From: Chara braunii
Lineage: Eukaryota > Streptophyta > Charophyceae > Charales > Characeae
DNA length: 64,000 nt
NCBI GenBank assembly: GCA_003427395.1
Contig: BFEA01000192.1
Location: 526,903-590,902 of the forward strand
Direction: 5' to 3'
The position numbers were made by a program, and so were the translations under genes. The notes under the pieces are model-generated. The model did no database searches. It was given only the letters and a program-made list of their open reading frames with translations, and was not told where the DNA came from. Positions 43,801 through 54,713 of this stretch are shown one piece after another. Numbering within the stretch: position 1 is the first letter of the stretch; the number at the start of each line of letters is the position of its first letter.

Positions 43801-44535
43801 TTATAAACCTATGAAAGATTACGATATCACACGAAAACGAGCAGCCGAAGTCCAAACAACTCGACCAACTTATGCAACTACAGATACAATGCAAGAAAAT
43901 GATATCACTCCAACAATAAATTACAAAAACTTTGAAACACAAGCAAACATTACAAATGAAGACTATGATGATTTTTACTTTCGTAATCCAGACAACATAG
44001 ATTTTATAAATGATTTACAAAATTCAACAAAAACACTAAACGATCTTATTCATTTCCCGACAATTCCTATACCACAACCATTTAGCAAACACAAAACATC
44101 TCCATATCATACACTCATGATTCAAACAGGAGAAAAAACATCCTAAACATACATGAACATAAATCCACAAAACAAACCTTTATCAAATATATTAAAAACT
44201 CAAATTTTCAACGACATTTCAACATTACAAGCATGAAAGAAACCTCATAACCTTACCAATACTAATAAATCTTCATTACAATACCCAGAAAATCATCCTT
44301 GGCACGATATATCTCAACTAACTCGAGTAAAATTACTAACAAATGTTTTATAATCATCAACCATGACATATCCACAACAATCTAAAACAAAAATTTCTCT
44401 ACAATATCGGAAATGTCAAAACAATTTCAACTTACAAAAAAAAAACATATAGTTTTCGCTCTTGCAGCATCAAGTCTTTTAAAAACATGGAATAATCAAG
44501 TAGAGCATAATGATAACCAGAACATAAAACATTAA
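43801..44535 (+). pseudogene. Linker between Rep and helicase (relic)
   Basis: A frame open at 43811-44146 (YDITRKRAAEVQTTRPTYAT) continues past a TAA to about 44350 (SNILKTQIFNDISTLQA, TGA, KKPHNL). It corresponds to the variable region between Rep and helicase in Helitron proteins. No catalytic motif. Confidence 0.5.
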
Positions 44536-45960
44536 ATGACATCAAAGAAAAAAAAAAAAAAACAAGAACTCTTAATGTTTTTAACAGGAGAAGGGAGAAC
44601 AGGAAAGTCACACGTCATTGCAATCTTCCAATCTTTTTGCAATGTTTGGCAAAGACCAAAAGCAGTTGCAAAAACAACTCTTACAGGAAAAAAAGCAGTC
44701 GGAATTTATGGAACTACAATTCACAGTTAGATCGACATGATAACTTTGAAAAAAAACATGCCTTCGAACAAGGCAGTGCAAATTTTAAAGGAATTTCAGG
44801 CTTTTCTTCAGAACTTCAACTTCTTATAAAACGAAATTAGTATGATGAACAAAGAACAAACAGTCAAGCTAGATATAGCATTACGAGCAGAAAAAAAATA
44901 GATTTGTCATTCGGAGGATTACATATTATTATGTCAGACGATTGGTTTCAAATGTCGCCAGTTATAGGTATACCATTATACGAAGAACCGAAGAAAAAAC
45001 AAACATCTACTACATTTTATGACGAAAGATTCAAACTTTATCGACTTTTTAAAATAATCATTATCTTAGATGAAAATGTTCGTTTCATATCAGACCCCCT
45101 TTGGGGAGAAGGATGTTCCAAAACTCGCAAAGGCATTTGGACTGATGAGTTTATTGAGATAATAAACTCACGAATACATTTATCTGAACCACAACAAACT
45201 GCTCAACTATCAAAATCAATAAATATTAACAAAACACTCATGTATGCCACACAAGATAACGACACACGAACAAACATCATTAATTCATATACACAAACAC
45301 TAGCCAAACAATTACCTCAAATCATTATCCGATACGTATTATAGCAGATTTCGACAAAACATTCAAAAATAAAAATAAAGACGATATTCGTTTCATAATG
45401 TCCCTGCCAGACAACATGTTAGGACGCTATAGACAATTTTTATACCTCACTCCAGGCATGCCAATTGTATTTACACAAAACATTGACCCTTAAAATGGCA
45501 TTGCTAACGGCACATTTGAAATTTTTCATTCCTTAAAATTTCATCCAAAAACACAGTTTCGACTTATTCATGATAATGCAACATCTATTTATGTGTTTTT
45601 CTCAAATCAACCTCCTCAAATTTTATTGGTTCGCATACCGAATAGAACTGGATTTGAATTATTCCCATATGCATCAAAAGTTAAACTACGTAAAGACATT
45701 TACCCAGTTTTTTTTTAAAGTTCAAGGCGTTCAGTAAAAGTATCATTACCACGCATTTCATTTTCACCACAACGAACATGCACATTATATCCAAAATAAT
45801 TCTCATTCATTTCTGCGATCGCTTCCACACTATATAAAGTGCAAGGAGAAACCCTAACCTCAATGGTTCTTGTAGATTGGAAAACTTTATCAACACCAGA
45901 AAAGAGGAAAAAAAACGTCCCCCAACAATGATACATTGCAGTATCTCGCGTGATAAATCG
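44536..45960 (+). pseudogene. PIF1-type helicase domain relic of the Helitron
   Basis: Motif I (Walker A) GEGRTGKS is intact at 44587-44610, followed by TTLTGKKAVGIYGTTIHS (motif Ia region). Motif II is read only after a frameshift as NEISMM (44828-44845), so the expected aspartate of DE is not seen. The next motif reads SDDWFQMSPV (44935-44964), where the family has GDxxQ. LDENVRF (45068-45088), the block TPGMPIVFTQNIDP with NGIANGTFE (about 45450-45520), LYKVQGETLTSMVL (about 45834-45876) and IAVSRV (about 45937-45954) follow in family order. At least three frameshifts and several stops. Helicase function is lost. Confidence 0.8.
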
Positions 45961-46219
45961 CTATGCTTTCACAACCCTCAAACCATGAACAAAATTACTT
46001 ACAAAATTTTTCAAACCTGATGAAAATGTATTACGAGAATATGACAGACTTACAAACATTGCATAAAAATTACTCAAATCTCAATTCATACAAAATATGT
46101 TTCAGCATATACCTTTAACATCAAACATAAATCAAAAAAATATCGTATCAAACACAATATCACTACAACAACCAACAACAACAACCCAAACAAAACCAAT
46201 CAAATAATTCAAGACAAAA

Positions 46220-47077
46220 TCACCATGCCAAATTTCATTTGTTTGCCAGATGATCCAGACATAATACCATTTACAAACAACACAAACGAATATTTATACA
46301 TAAATTCCTCTTTAAAAAACATAAACAAAACACATATCAAATCATCAACATCACATTCAAAAACTACATAATCAATTCTTCACACTCAAATTCTATCTAT
46401 TATTGAACAAACAAATGAAAATTCTGATGATGAAAACATCATTCCAATCTCAATCGATTTCGAATCATGTTTATACATAGCTTTACATGATCACTTTTGG
46501 CTCACTAATATACCCATAAATAGTTATGTTGAACTAATAATGGATAAAATTACAACTATCTTCATTGCCAACACATTCACATACACCCCAGGTATAGAAA
46601 AAAAAAATACCCCTATGTTGATCGATAAATTAAAAGAATAAATAAAATTCGACTGTTCGCAACACTCACTCATTTCTTCATTCCAATAAACATAAACAAC
46701 ACTCATTGGACACTTGGATGTATAAACCTCGAAACACAATCTATATATTATTATGACAGTCTTTGAACTACTAATACAACATTTTTCTCAAACATCAAAC
46801 AGTGGTTATCCACTCATACAGATTGCTTACGCCTACTACAATCTTACAAGGACCTCAACAAACTAATTCACAAGATTGTGGGGTTTTTATCCTCGTCATG
46901 CTTCGACCTCTTATGCTACCTAACCCACTTTCACATATTAATGATTTCTTCCAAATAGATATGCCTCTATATAGGGCATTCATACATAACGAACTTTGTC
47001 TTTACACCCTCAATGAAATCATTCCACACCCACACACTACAACCACCTCTCCACCACAACTACTTTGTCAAATATAA
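46220..47077 (+). pseudogene. Ulp1-like (C48) cysteine protease domain at the Helitron 3' end
   Basis: Ulp1 proteases cleave SUMO-type conjugates through a His-Asp-Cys triad. DHFWLTNIPINSYVELIMDK (46489-46548) fits the WLxDxxIN start of the domain. NNTHWTLGCINLETQSIYYY with DSL (46695-46763) carries the catalytic His (46704-46706) and Asp (46755-46757). QTNSQDCGVFILVMLR (46862-46909) carries the oxyanion Gln and catalytic Cys (46877-46879). The order and spacing are right for the family. The three blocks lie in three different frames, so it is a pseudogene unless introns intervene. It directly follows the helicase on the same strand, in the place where some Helitrons carry an OTU protease. 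Confidence 0.75.
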
Positions 47078-47253
47078 TCAATTCATTAATTGACAACAAA
47101 ACATTTATTTAATAAGAAAACAACTTACAACAATAAAAACTCAAACACACACATATACGACATACGGACCAAGATTCAAGGACCACTAACCTCAACATCA
47201 ACTAAGAATCAAGGTATGTCAAATATCTAATACATTAATACCACACTCATGTT

Positions 47254-47320
<67 letters not shown>

Positions 47321-47583
47321 CCCCCCCCCCCCCCCCCCTCCCCCTCTTTTGTTTTTGACTGTTGTTTTATTTTTTCTTNTCCACCACAACTACTTTGTCA
47401 AATATAATCAATTCATTAATTGACAACAAAACATTTATTTAATAAGAAAACAACTTACAACAATAAAAACTCAAACACACACATATACGACATACGGACC
47501 AAGATTCAAGGACCACTAACCTCAACATCAACTAAGAATCAAGGTATGTCAAATATCTAATACATTAATACCACACGCCACGT

Positions 47584-47650
<67 letters not shown>

Positions 47651-47708
47651 CCCCCCCTCCCCCCCCCATACGCATCTTTTGTTTTTGACTGTTGTTTTAT
47701 TTTTTCTT
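47050..47708. repeat. 330-bp duplication around TC/C tracts, with one N
   Basis: 47050-47246 is identical to 47380-47576. Each is followed by a (TC)n tract, a C-homopolymer and TCTTTTGTTTTTGACTGTTG (47345 and 47675). The single N at 47379 marks the join. Exact identity and the N suggest an assembly duplication at a hard-to-read TC/C tract rather than a real tandem repeat. The first copy overlaps the last codons of the Ulp1-like relic. Confidence 0.85.
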
Positions 47709-48048
47709 TCATTTTTCACATTTGAATTCCTTTTTTTTTCCCCCTCCGTTTTTCACAACCATGTATGTCACGCCTATAAGCACGGAGTTCACCCATTCTG
47801 CAACGACCAGACCTTCCCTTCGTCGACCCCCTAAGGCTACGACACATTAACAGGGAAGGCACAGAGCCGATGTATGACCCAAGTACTAGTGGTTTCCTAC
47901 CATACAAATTACCTAAATCCCACGCATTCCAACACTCACATATCTGATACACACAAACACCCTAAGTACCACAAAAACATCATGCAACAATCACCCTACT
48001 TCTAAACCTCAACCAAAATCACCTCCTTTACTAATCAAGCATATACAT
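47709..48048. other. Gene-free AT-rich tail
   Basis: No gene or recognisable Helitron terminus; A/C-rich sequence up to the MITE. A 78-codon minus-strand frame (47716-47952) has no motif. Confidence 0.35.
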
Positions 48049-48242
48049 ACTACGGGCTGCATACCCGTGCCCTCACGGTAAGTCAATCAAGCAGAGGGGC
48101 TACCTGAGGGGGGTGGACTGGGGCTGGCACTTTGCCGAGGTCAGAAGAGAGACAAATGTGGTGCGGTAAGGTTGTGGGATTTTGAGGGAAATGTATCTTA
48201 CCTATTGACTTACCGTGAGGGCACGGGTGCGCAGCCCGTAGT
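48049..48242. mobile_element. MITE with 39-bp terminal inverted repeats
   Basis: ACTACGGGCTGC...CACGGTAAGTCAAT (48049-48087) is the reverse complement of 48204-48242 with two mismatches. The 194-bp element has no coding capacity. Outer bases TA lie just inside the ends, so a TA-target (Tc1/mariner-like) or similar superfamily is possible. No clear target duplication can be fixed. A non-autonomous DNA transposon is the simplest reading. Confidence 0.8.
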
Positions 48243-48394
48243 TCGTTTGTTTGTGGTTCGGGAAGGGTAAGGTAGTGATTATGCTGTATGTATGTTTTGT
48301 TATGTTCGCTATACACAACTCGAAGAGAGTGTGTGTGTGGGGTCCCGATTGGTGCTTTATTCACGATGTTCATAGGACGCTGGACCCAGTTTCC

Positions 48395-48475
48395 AGCAGG
48401 TGGCGCTGTCGGCGTGAATACCCTTACAAGGGTATCCGCCCTGGTTTTTGCAAGTGACAGAAAATAAGTTTGGGC
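48395..48475. repeat. AATACCCTT/AAGGGTATC signature with outer CTGTC/GACAG arms
   Basis: GCTGTCGGCGTG (48406-48417), then AATACCCTTACAAGGGTATC (48418-48437), then TTTTTGCAAGTGACAG. The inner palindrome and the outer CTGTC/GACAG pair give a two-tier stem. Same layout as at 18285 and 28925. Confidence 0.7.
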
Positions 48476-50292
48476 TGAAGTTTGAGTAGGCCACGCGAGG
48501 CGCGGCCACGTCTGTGACCTACTTTGGCTAAGATAGAGGATGTATGGGCGCGCAGTCTTAAGGCGCGTGTGTGATTTTCCCTTTGGATTGATCTAATTCT
48601 TTGATTGTTATTGTTTTAAGAGATTAAAAGGTTTGACTTTGAGTTTGATATGTTTATCACTAACGGTAGGGTTAGCATGCTGCATGGCGCGCATAGTAAC
48701 CACAATGCAGTCTGAACAAGCCTGCGCAAGTGTCCTGTGGTCGCACGCTTGGTTACAAGTGGGAGTGAGGCCCAGACCGTTTCTTGACCCTGAACGCTGT
48801 GCTGCATCATTTTATATAGGGGTCCGCGCGCGCTGGTCTCAGGCTTGGGTTAACCCCTACAGCTTACGACATTGGACTGTTGCCTCGAAGGTACGAGGAT
48901 CGAGGCCAACGGGCGGCGGCATAGGAGCATTGGAGCTTTGAAGGAGCTGAGGGGTTAAGGGTCCCATGGGACTATCCCCTTTAGTTTTGCTGGGGGGGGT
49001 CCAAATGCGGGCCCGCTAGTTTCAAACTTTTTATTGATTTTTATTTTTTTATTTTTATTTTGGCAGGTACCGGTTCCACGCCCGGGCCAAGGGTCCATGA
49101 GCGTGGCCGTGGTGGGTACAACTATGAACAACTGGCATAAAGATCGCGGTCGTGCAAGGCGAAGGCGGTGGGACCGTTGGCAGTATCGAGGGGCATAACC
49201 TCGACTGGGTCCTTCGGGACATCCGTTAAAGTTGGAACGATATAGAGAAGAATAGCATGGGCCCTGCGCTAGGGTGAAACGTATAAACCGGCGTAAGGTC
49301 CGACAACCGACAATTTTTCTGATAGTTGGGTACTGTCGGACTATGCGGAGTTAGGGAGGCCGGGGGCGAGGCGCTGTGAGCCTATTGTGATCGAGCGGTG
49401 AGTTAGAAATGGAAGGAAAGCGAAGTGTGAATGCGACGAGGAGGTCAGAGTGGGGAGGAGGGTGGACGAACCCGGATGGGTCAGCGCACTGGGAGCGTTC
49501 GGCGGTAGAGAGATGGTCGTGGGGTCGGACACAGCGCTAAGCTCTCGATGACGAGAGCAAAGACTTGGGCAGAGTACGGAAGGGGAGCGTCAGGACAGGC
49601 GGTGGAATGAGGTAGCGGAGCGACGACGCTACGACAAAGAACGCAACCCTAGTAAGGGCAGGGTGAACCCTTCTGGGAAGGTGCGCCAGGCACAGGTAGG
49701 GACATAGCGGACTATGGCGAAGGCGGGCTGAAACGGGAGGAAGCGGGTAGTACGTAACCCGATCCGTGATGAAACCGGGTGAGGTTAAAGCCGCCTTCGA
49801 GGGTTCGGGGGCGGGCGAGTCGAGGTCTGCGGTCAGATTTGGGTGATACTTAGTAAGAAGGTAAGCAAAAAGGAGAGTGGAGTTGTGTTGAGCTATGGCG
49901 GAAAGGAAAATGACGGGGAGTAGAAAACCGGGTGTCGCACGATTCTAGAAGAAACTGAGTAGGGTAAACGTCGTAGTTGGGGTTTTGAGGTAAGGCGAAG
50001 CCAACTACGTAGTTAGTTCTAAGAGAGAGTTAGTAGAATAGGGGATAGAAGGAGAAAGTGCCGCGTGAGCAATGGTGGAGGTAGATACGGTGAGGGATAA
50101 TAGGTTAGTATCTCGCTCACTTCAGAGTAAAACCGAGCGAGAGGAGAGTTGGTTTAGTGGTTTTGATGGGTGGCGAGTTCAATGAAGAACTCAGATAGCA
50201 CGATAGATGAGGGGATCTTGTACGGCGAACAGTGGTAGTTGCGCCCGAGGGAAGCGATTCAGTAGTCTGTCAGTGCATCTGGCTGCTGTCGG
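48476..50292. other. Gene-free repeat sequence
   Basis: 48940-49140 matches 19186-19400 (see there). 49140-50110 is purine-rich with no sustained coding region. At 50112-50141 CTCGCTC pairs with GAGCGAG across a 16-nt loop, in the style of the hairpins at 5976-6766. No gene seen. Confidence 0.45.
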
Positions 50293-51279
50293 GTGACAAG
50301 TTTATCCAGACCTGCCCGCTCAGTCGGGAGGAAGTGTGAAAGCGGCAGCAAAGGGGGGTGGAGACTTACCAGTGGCTGGTGCCGACGGTCTGTGCGGTTC
50401 GACCGTGATACGAGTTGGTCGGCAGCTATCTTGCCTCGGGCCGACTGTGTGGGCGTCCTCGGCTGCGCCCCGCTGCTGCACTGCTGCCTGGGTCCCACGG
50501 ACTTTGTATGAGAGCCTTCGCAGGGTGATGGGCTCGCAGTGCGACGCAACCGGGTTGTTGGTGTGGTTATGCGCTCTGTTGATTCACGAGCTGCTCATCC
50601 GGAGGGCGTGCCTTCCTTAGTTGTCATTTGTGTGCCCTGTAGATTAGTCGCTCGGTTGCTGATGCATTGTACTCCGCTCGACAGTCGCCAACCCGCTAAG
50701 CCGCCCGTCCCGTCTGTCCCCGTAGTGCCGAGTGATGGATTTTGTGCTTCCCGTTACCTCTAGTTGGGGCACTGTCTGATTCGCTGAGCAGAGTCAGTTT
50801 GTTGTATTCCCCGCTCGCATACATGTGAAGTAAGAGTGAAAGTGAGTCTGATTGTATTGATTTCAGAGTTGGTACCTGCTATTCCAGGCGCCGTTATGGT
50901 GCAACTGAAGAGAGATGCGCGCCGTAGGGTGTCAAAGTTGAGGTGCACTTCCAACTACTGCGTATTATTGATGATGTTGCGGGCCTGAGCGGCCGCGCAT
51001 CGCTGGGTGCCATGATGGCTGCAACATCTCTTGCTCCCATGCTGGGCATTTTATTGCTTGCTCCGGCTGCGTTGATTACCATTCAGCTGCTAAGCTTACT
51101 GTTGACTACTGCGCTGGTATAAGTATGGTTGTTTGAAGACCGTATGATTGTGGTGTCTGCGAGATAGCGGTTGTTGAAGTCTACTACAGACTGTTGTACT
51201 ATTGTAACTACGATCGTTTAGGGACTATACGGCTGCTGCATCATGAAGGAGAGGTGGTAAGGGAGGGTGTTACTGCAGT
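50293..51279 (+). repeat. Dispersed repeat, diverged copy of 7290-7700, then gene-free DNA
   Basis: 50520-50640 aligns with 7490-7600. Overlapping frames on both strands at 50259-50620 are GC-driven. 50760-51279 shows no gene. Confidence 0.4.
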
Positions 51280-51869
51280 TTGGGAGCTCGTTAGGGGAAC
51301 AGGGCTCAGCAGTTGGACTTTGGGGTTGACCAAGCTGTTACACTTGGCCACCATTACGGGGTCCTCAGACGCTGAAGATTGAAGGCCCTCTCACGTGAGT
51401 CTGAGTGCACCCCTCTTGTATCTGAGAGACTAAATGCTTCTTCTTCTACCCTTCTTCCTCTAAGTCTAGTCCATTGGTTATGTGAGGAAGGCGGCAGGTG
51501 GGATTGTAACCCGTAATCCGTACCAAGGCCTCTGTGGGAGGTTCGCCCCACTGATTGCGGGAGCTCTACCGGAACTAAGGAGGAGTTCTGGAGGCAGGGA
51601 ATTGAAAGGCAACATTGCTTTGCTTCTATAAACCCAATATAGCCTCTATTTGTAGATCTCCCTATGTATTGACTGAGTATATTGTATGCAGCCCTACTTT
51701 GACTTTGTTTTGACCTTCAGTACACAAAGCAGACTAAGTAAAGGAATGTATGTATAATGGCAACTTCAGTTTTTGTTGTCTGTCTGAAAGCAGATTATGA
51801 AAAGGGATTGCATCAAGGGGAAGGTTGGGAGGAAGGCAGTTTTGCTTGTGCTTGAACGAGTTTTATGGG

Positions 51870-52658
51870 GTCAGACATTGTTTCTAAGATGAATGGCCTG
51901 ACTGCTTTGTTTTGTTCTGTTTTCTGAGGGGCCAAGCATTGTTTCTAAGACGAATGGCTTGGTCGCTGTGTTTATTGTGCCAGACATTGTTTCTAAGATG
52001 AATGACCTGACTGCTTATTTTGTGGGGTATTGATGACTTGAACTTTGAGGACCAGACATTGTTTCTAAGATGAATGGTCTGGTCGTTGTTTATTTTGGGT
52101 GGTTTCTGAACAGTCTCTGGGTCTTTGACCCAGGGTACTCTGTTTTTTTTTGTGATGAGAAAAAAAAGGTTGAGCATTGTTTCTAAGACAAATGACGCAA
52201 CTGTTTTTTATTGTTTTATTCTGACGGAGGTTCAGGACAAGAACTAGACATTGTTTCTAAGATGAATGGTCTAAGTCTGAGGCCACAGGACTATAATGAG
52301 AACAAAGGAATAAAATTTTCTATAAATTTATATATTTATATGCTTAAGAGAACAATGTCAGCCATACATTGTTTCTAAGACGAATGGTCTGACTATAGCC
52401 TGATTACAAACTAAGAAAGTATAATTAAGAGTTATAATTGAAGGTAACTTGGGCAGGCTAAGCATTGTTTCTAAGATGAATGGCTCAGTCCTACGCTCGC
52501 TTTTGAAGATTAAGTTCATATATNNNNNNNNNNNNNNNNNNNNNNNNNNNNNNNNNNNNNNNNNNNNNNNNNNNNNNNNNNNNNNNNNNNNNNNNNNNNN
52601 NNNNNNNNNNNNNNNNNNNNNNNNNNNNNNNNNNNNNNNNNNNNNNNNNNNNNNNNNN

Positions 52659-52747
<89 letters not shown>

Positions 52748-52895
52748 CTATCTAAACAGCTCAGGGCGACTAAGCATTGTTTCTAAGATGAATGACTTAG
52801 TCATATGCCCAATGAAGAGTAAAAGTAGTTGTGCAACCTGTTCGTGTATAACTAAGGCGAAAAGTTGGCATTGTTCTTAAGACGGATGGTCAAAC
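51870..52895 (+). repeat. Array of 10 variable-stem hairpins, core CATTGTTTCTAAGATGAATG
   Basis: The 20-nt core is nearly invariant and its ends pair (CATT/AATG). It is enclosed by unit-specific stems: GTCAG/CTGAC (51870, 51898), CCAAGC/GCTTGG (51932, 51957), GACCAGAC/GTCTGGTC (52050, 52077), TAGAC/GTCTA (52245, 52269), GTCAG/CTGAC (52357, 52389), GACTAAG/CTTAGTC (52768, 52796). Other units at about 51979, 52169, 52456 and 52864 pair partly. The array is broken by a 135-base gap and a TA microsatellite. Confidence 0.85.
52524..52746. repeat. (TA)n microsatellite with assembly gap
   Basis: 135 unknown bases (52524-52658) followed by pure TA dinucleotides to 52746, inside the hairpin array. 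Tyr-Ile repeat frames across it are artefacts. Confidence 0.95.
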
Positions 52896-53039
52896 ACAAT
52901 GCCCTATGTAAGTAGGGTATAAAGGGTTAAACCACTGAGAGACTATGAACTATTCTTCGTCAAACGTGATTTGGGGTGGTGAGCGTACTTACCTCTATGG
53001 TATGACTTGCATTTTCTGATATCATTTATTATACTTGGG

Positions 53040-53380
53040 CTTGTATAAATCTTCGTAAGCTACTTTCCCTATGGGAAGCGCTGCCGAAATTTCTGCAAAT
53101 CCAAGGAGTTTGTCAAATTTTGGCTTTCCAAAGTTCAACTTGTCTAAATTTCATACATGGCTTGGTAAAAACCTCGAAAGTCTTCTTTCCTAAAGGGAGT
53201 GCTGCCCAAATTTTTGCTTATTCAGGGAGTTAAACAAAATTTGACTTTGGGGAGTCAATGACTATTTCTGTTTTCATATTTAGACTTATATAAATTCTGA
53301 AAATGCACTTTTCCTACGAGAAGCGCTGTCGAAATTTTCTTAGTTTAAAGGAGTTAGATTATATTTTGACAGATGGCGAC
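53040..53380 (+). repeat. Three tandem tail units (GGGAAGCGCTGCCGAAATTTC)
   Basis: Units of about 122 bp carry CTTTCCCTATGGGAAGCGCTG (53063), CTTTCCTAAAGGGAGTGCTG (53184) and TTTTCCTACGAGAAGCGCTG (53309), each followed by CCGAAATTT-like sequence and preceded by a TTGTATAAATC-like stretch. The CTTCCC...GGGAAG part forms a short hairpin whose arms change between units. Inverted relatives at 16290-16480. Confidence 0.7.
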
Positions 53381-53619
53381 TTTGGTAATCCACCCTGGAT
53401 AGGGGAGATTCTGCCATGAGTCCACTTTTCTTTGGGCACTGGCTTAGAGGTAGGCTCAGACTTAGGTAAGTAGAACGAATTTTGATAAGATCGTAATGGG
53501 GAAATTAGTCCCCATGAACTTATAGGTTTAGTCTTGGGCATTGACATGTCTTGTGTTACAGGTCGTCATGATTGATTTGGTTCAGGACTTTGACTAAATT
53601 CAGCTTGATACCTTGAGGA

Positions 53620-53700
53620 TCACCTTCTGTTATCACTGATAACAGGTCGGTTGTCGATTCGTCGGTTTACGACTCAACTTCAATTTACCCTCAATACTCA
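53620..53700 (+). repeat. GTTATC...GATAAC end module
   Basis: CTGTTATCACTGATAACAGG (53627-53646) is a perfect stem-loop followed by TCGGTTGTCGATTCGTCGG and ACGACTCAACTTC. It recurs at 40363 and, inverted, at 16051. Probably the conserved end of an element family. Confidence 0.65.
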
Positions 53701-54713
53701 ACCTAAAAGACTTTAGCCCTGGTGATTTTATTGTTTTATTAAGGTTTCACCCAGACTTTTATTGAATGGTCATTTAACAAAGGTACTGAGTATTTAATTA
53801 TGGTTGGTTGGGCAGAGGTTGGGGCTTGCATGGCTAAAGCGAGGGGTATGAGTATATAGATTGGTTGGAGTTGACTCTGTGTAGTGCGTGGACTCTTGCT
53901 TGACTCTTTGATGTGATTGCAGATAGGTTATGTGGTTTGGATTTTCTATTGGACTGTCTGCGATCACACATATATATATGGCTGTGAGGAGTCTCATTGT
54001 GATTATGAGAAGTGATCGTCACGTACTTATCCCCCTATATATATGTGTATTTATGTAGGGTGTTCGCGTGGCCTGAGTGAGTCATGGTTATAGATAAAAA
54101 TTGGGATTGGGATCGAGGAAAGAAAGAAAAACCCCTCTACATTGTTGTATGCTTCTTAGGGATTTCTTAGTCGGACGTTAGTGTTGGGCCTGGATTCGAG
54201 GTCCTTGTCCAGGACATCCCAGGCCCTAGACTCTGCAGGGAAGGAATATTCCCCTGTGCAGAGCCTATCTGCCCTACCCGTCGAGACACCCAACCCTGAG
54301 GCCAGAAATGTCGCGAGGGTTGAACGACATGTCCTTCAGCCGTTCAATATCGTAAAGGGTAACCCCTCATGATACATTCCTTCAACCATTGAATATCGCG
54401 AGGCCGAAACTGCGATTGTCGTGTATGATTAGCATTGCCGGTTGATGTTGGAAGGACTTGCAACCGCGCAACTTTATATCAAAATCTTGCGCGCGACGTT
54501 CGTCTGCCCTAGTGTCTAGAGTTATGGGATCAAGGGATTGGTACGTATACATGTGTGTCCAAAATCAGTATAGATCGTTGGTGCCAACCGAAAATGCTAC
54601 CCAAGGTTGTGATTTTGGGATAGGGAGGCCTTCGACCTATTTTTGTTTTTTAGAGTTATTATAGTTTGACGTTGTAGTCCGTGGCAACCGTCAAAGTCAA
54701 ACCCCTTGACTTA
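53701..54713. other. Gene-free stretch
   Basis: No gene supported. A short palindromic TATATATATG run lies near 53969 and 54036. 54470-54713 begins the similarity to module A flanks (GACGTTGTAGTCCGTGGC relates to 14600-14620 inverted). Confidence 0.4.

Larger units (their letters stand above)
41557..47077 (+). mobile_element. Helitron, 3' part (Rep, helicase, Ulp1-like protease)
   Basis: AT-rich segment carrying, in order and on the plus strand, the Helitron-like N domain, the HUH Rep domain, a PIF1-type helicase and an Ulp1-like cysteine protease region. All are present as frameshifted pieces. The frame begins exactly where the 5' part stops at 13732. A terminal hairpin and CTRR end were not located; the AT-rich sequence continues to about 47700. 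Confidence 0.8.
51280..52970 (+). mobile_element. Hairpin-array element, copy 2
   Basis: Head homologous to copy 1: GTGAGTCTGAGTGCACCCC, GAGGAAGGCGGCAGGTGGGA, CTCTGTGGGAGGTTCGCCCC, then the hairpin GAACT (51572-51576)/AGTTC (51584-51588). A ten-unit hairpin array (51870-52895) follows, then TATAAAGGGTTAAACC (52918-52933), a TATA-like box in the same position as the ACATAAAAAGG of copy 1. No coding capacity. Confidence 0.65.

Noticed and set aside
41985-44240. TGA read as tryptophan (alternative genetic code)
   Set aside because: TAA and TAG stops and several frameshifts occur in the same gene, and helicase motifs are lost, so ordinary decay explains the TGAs better.
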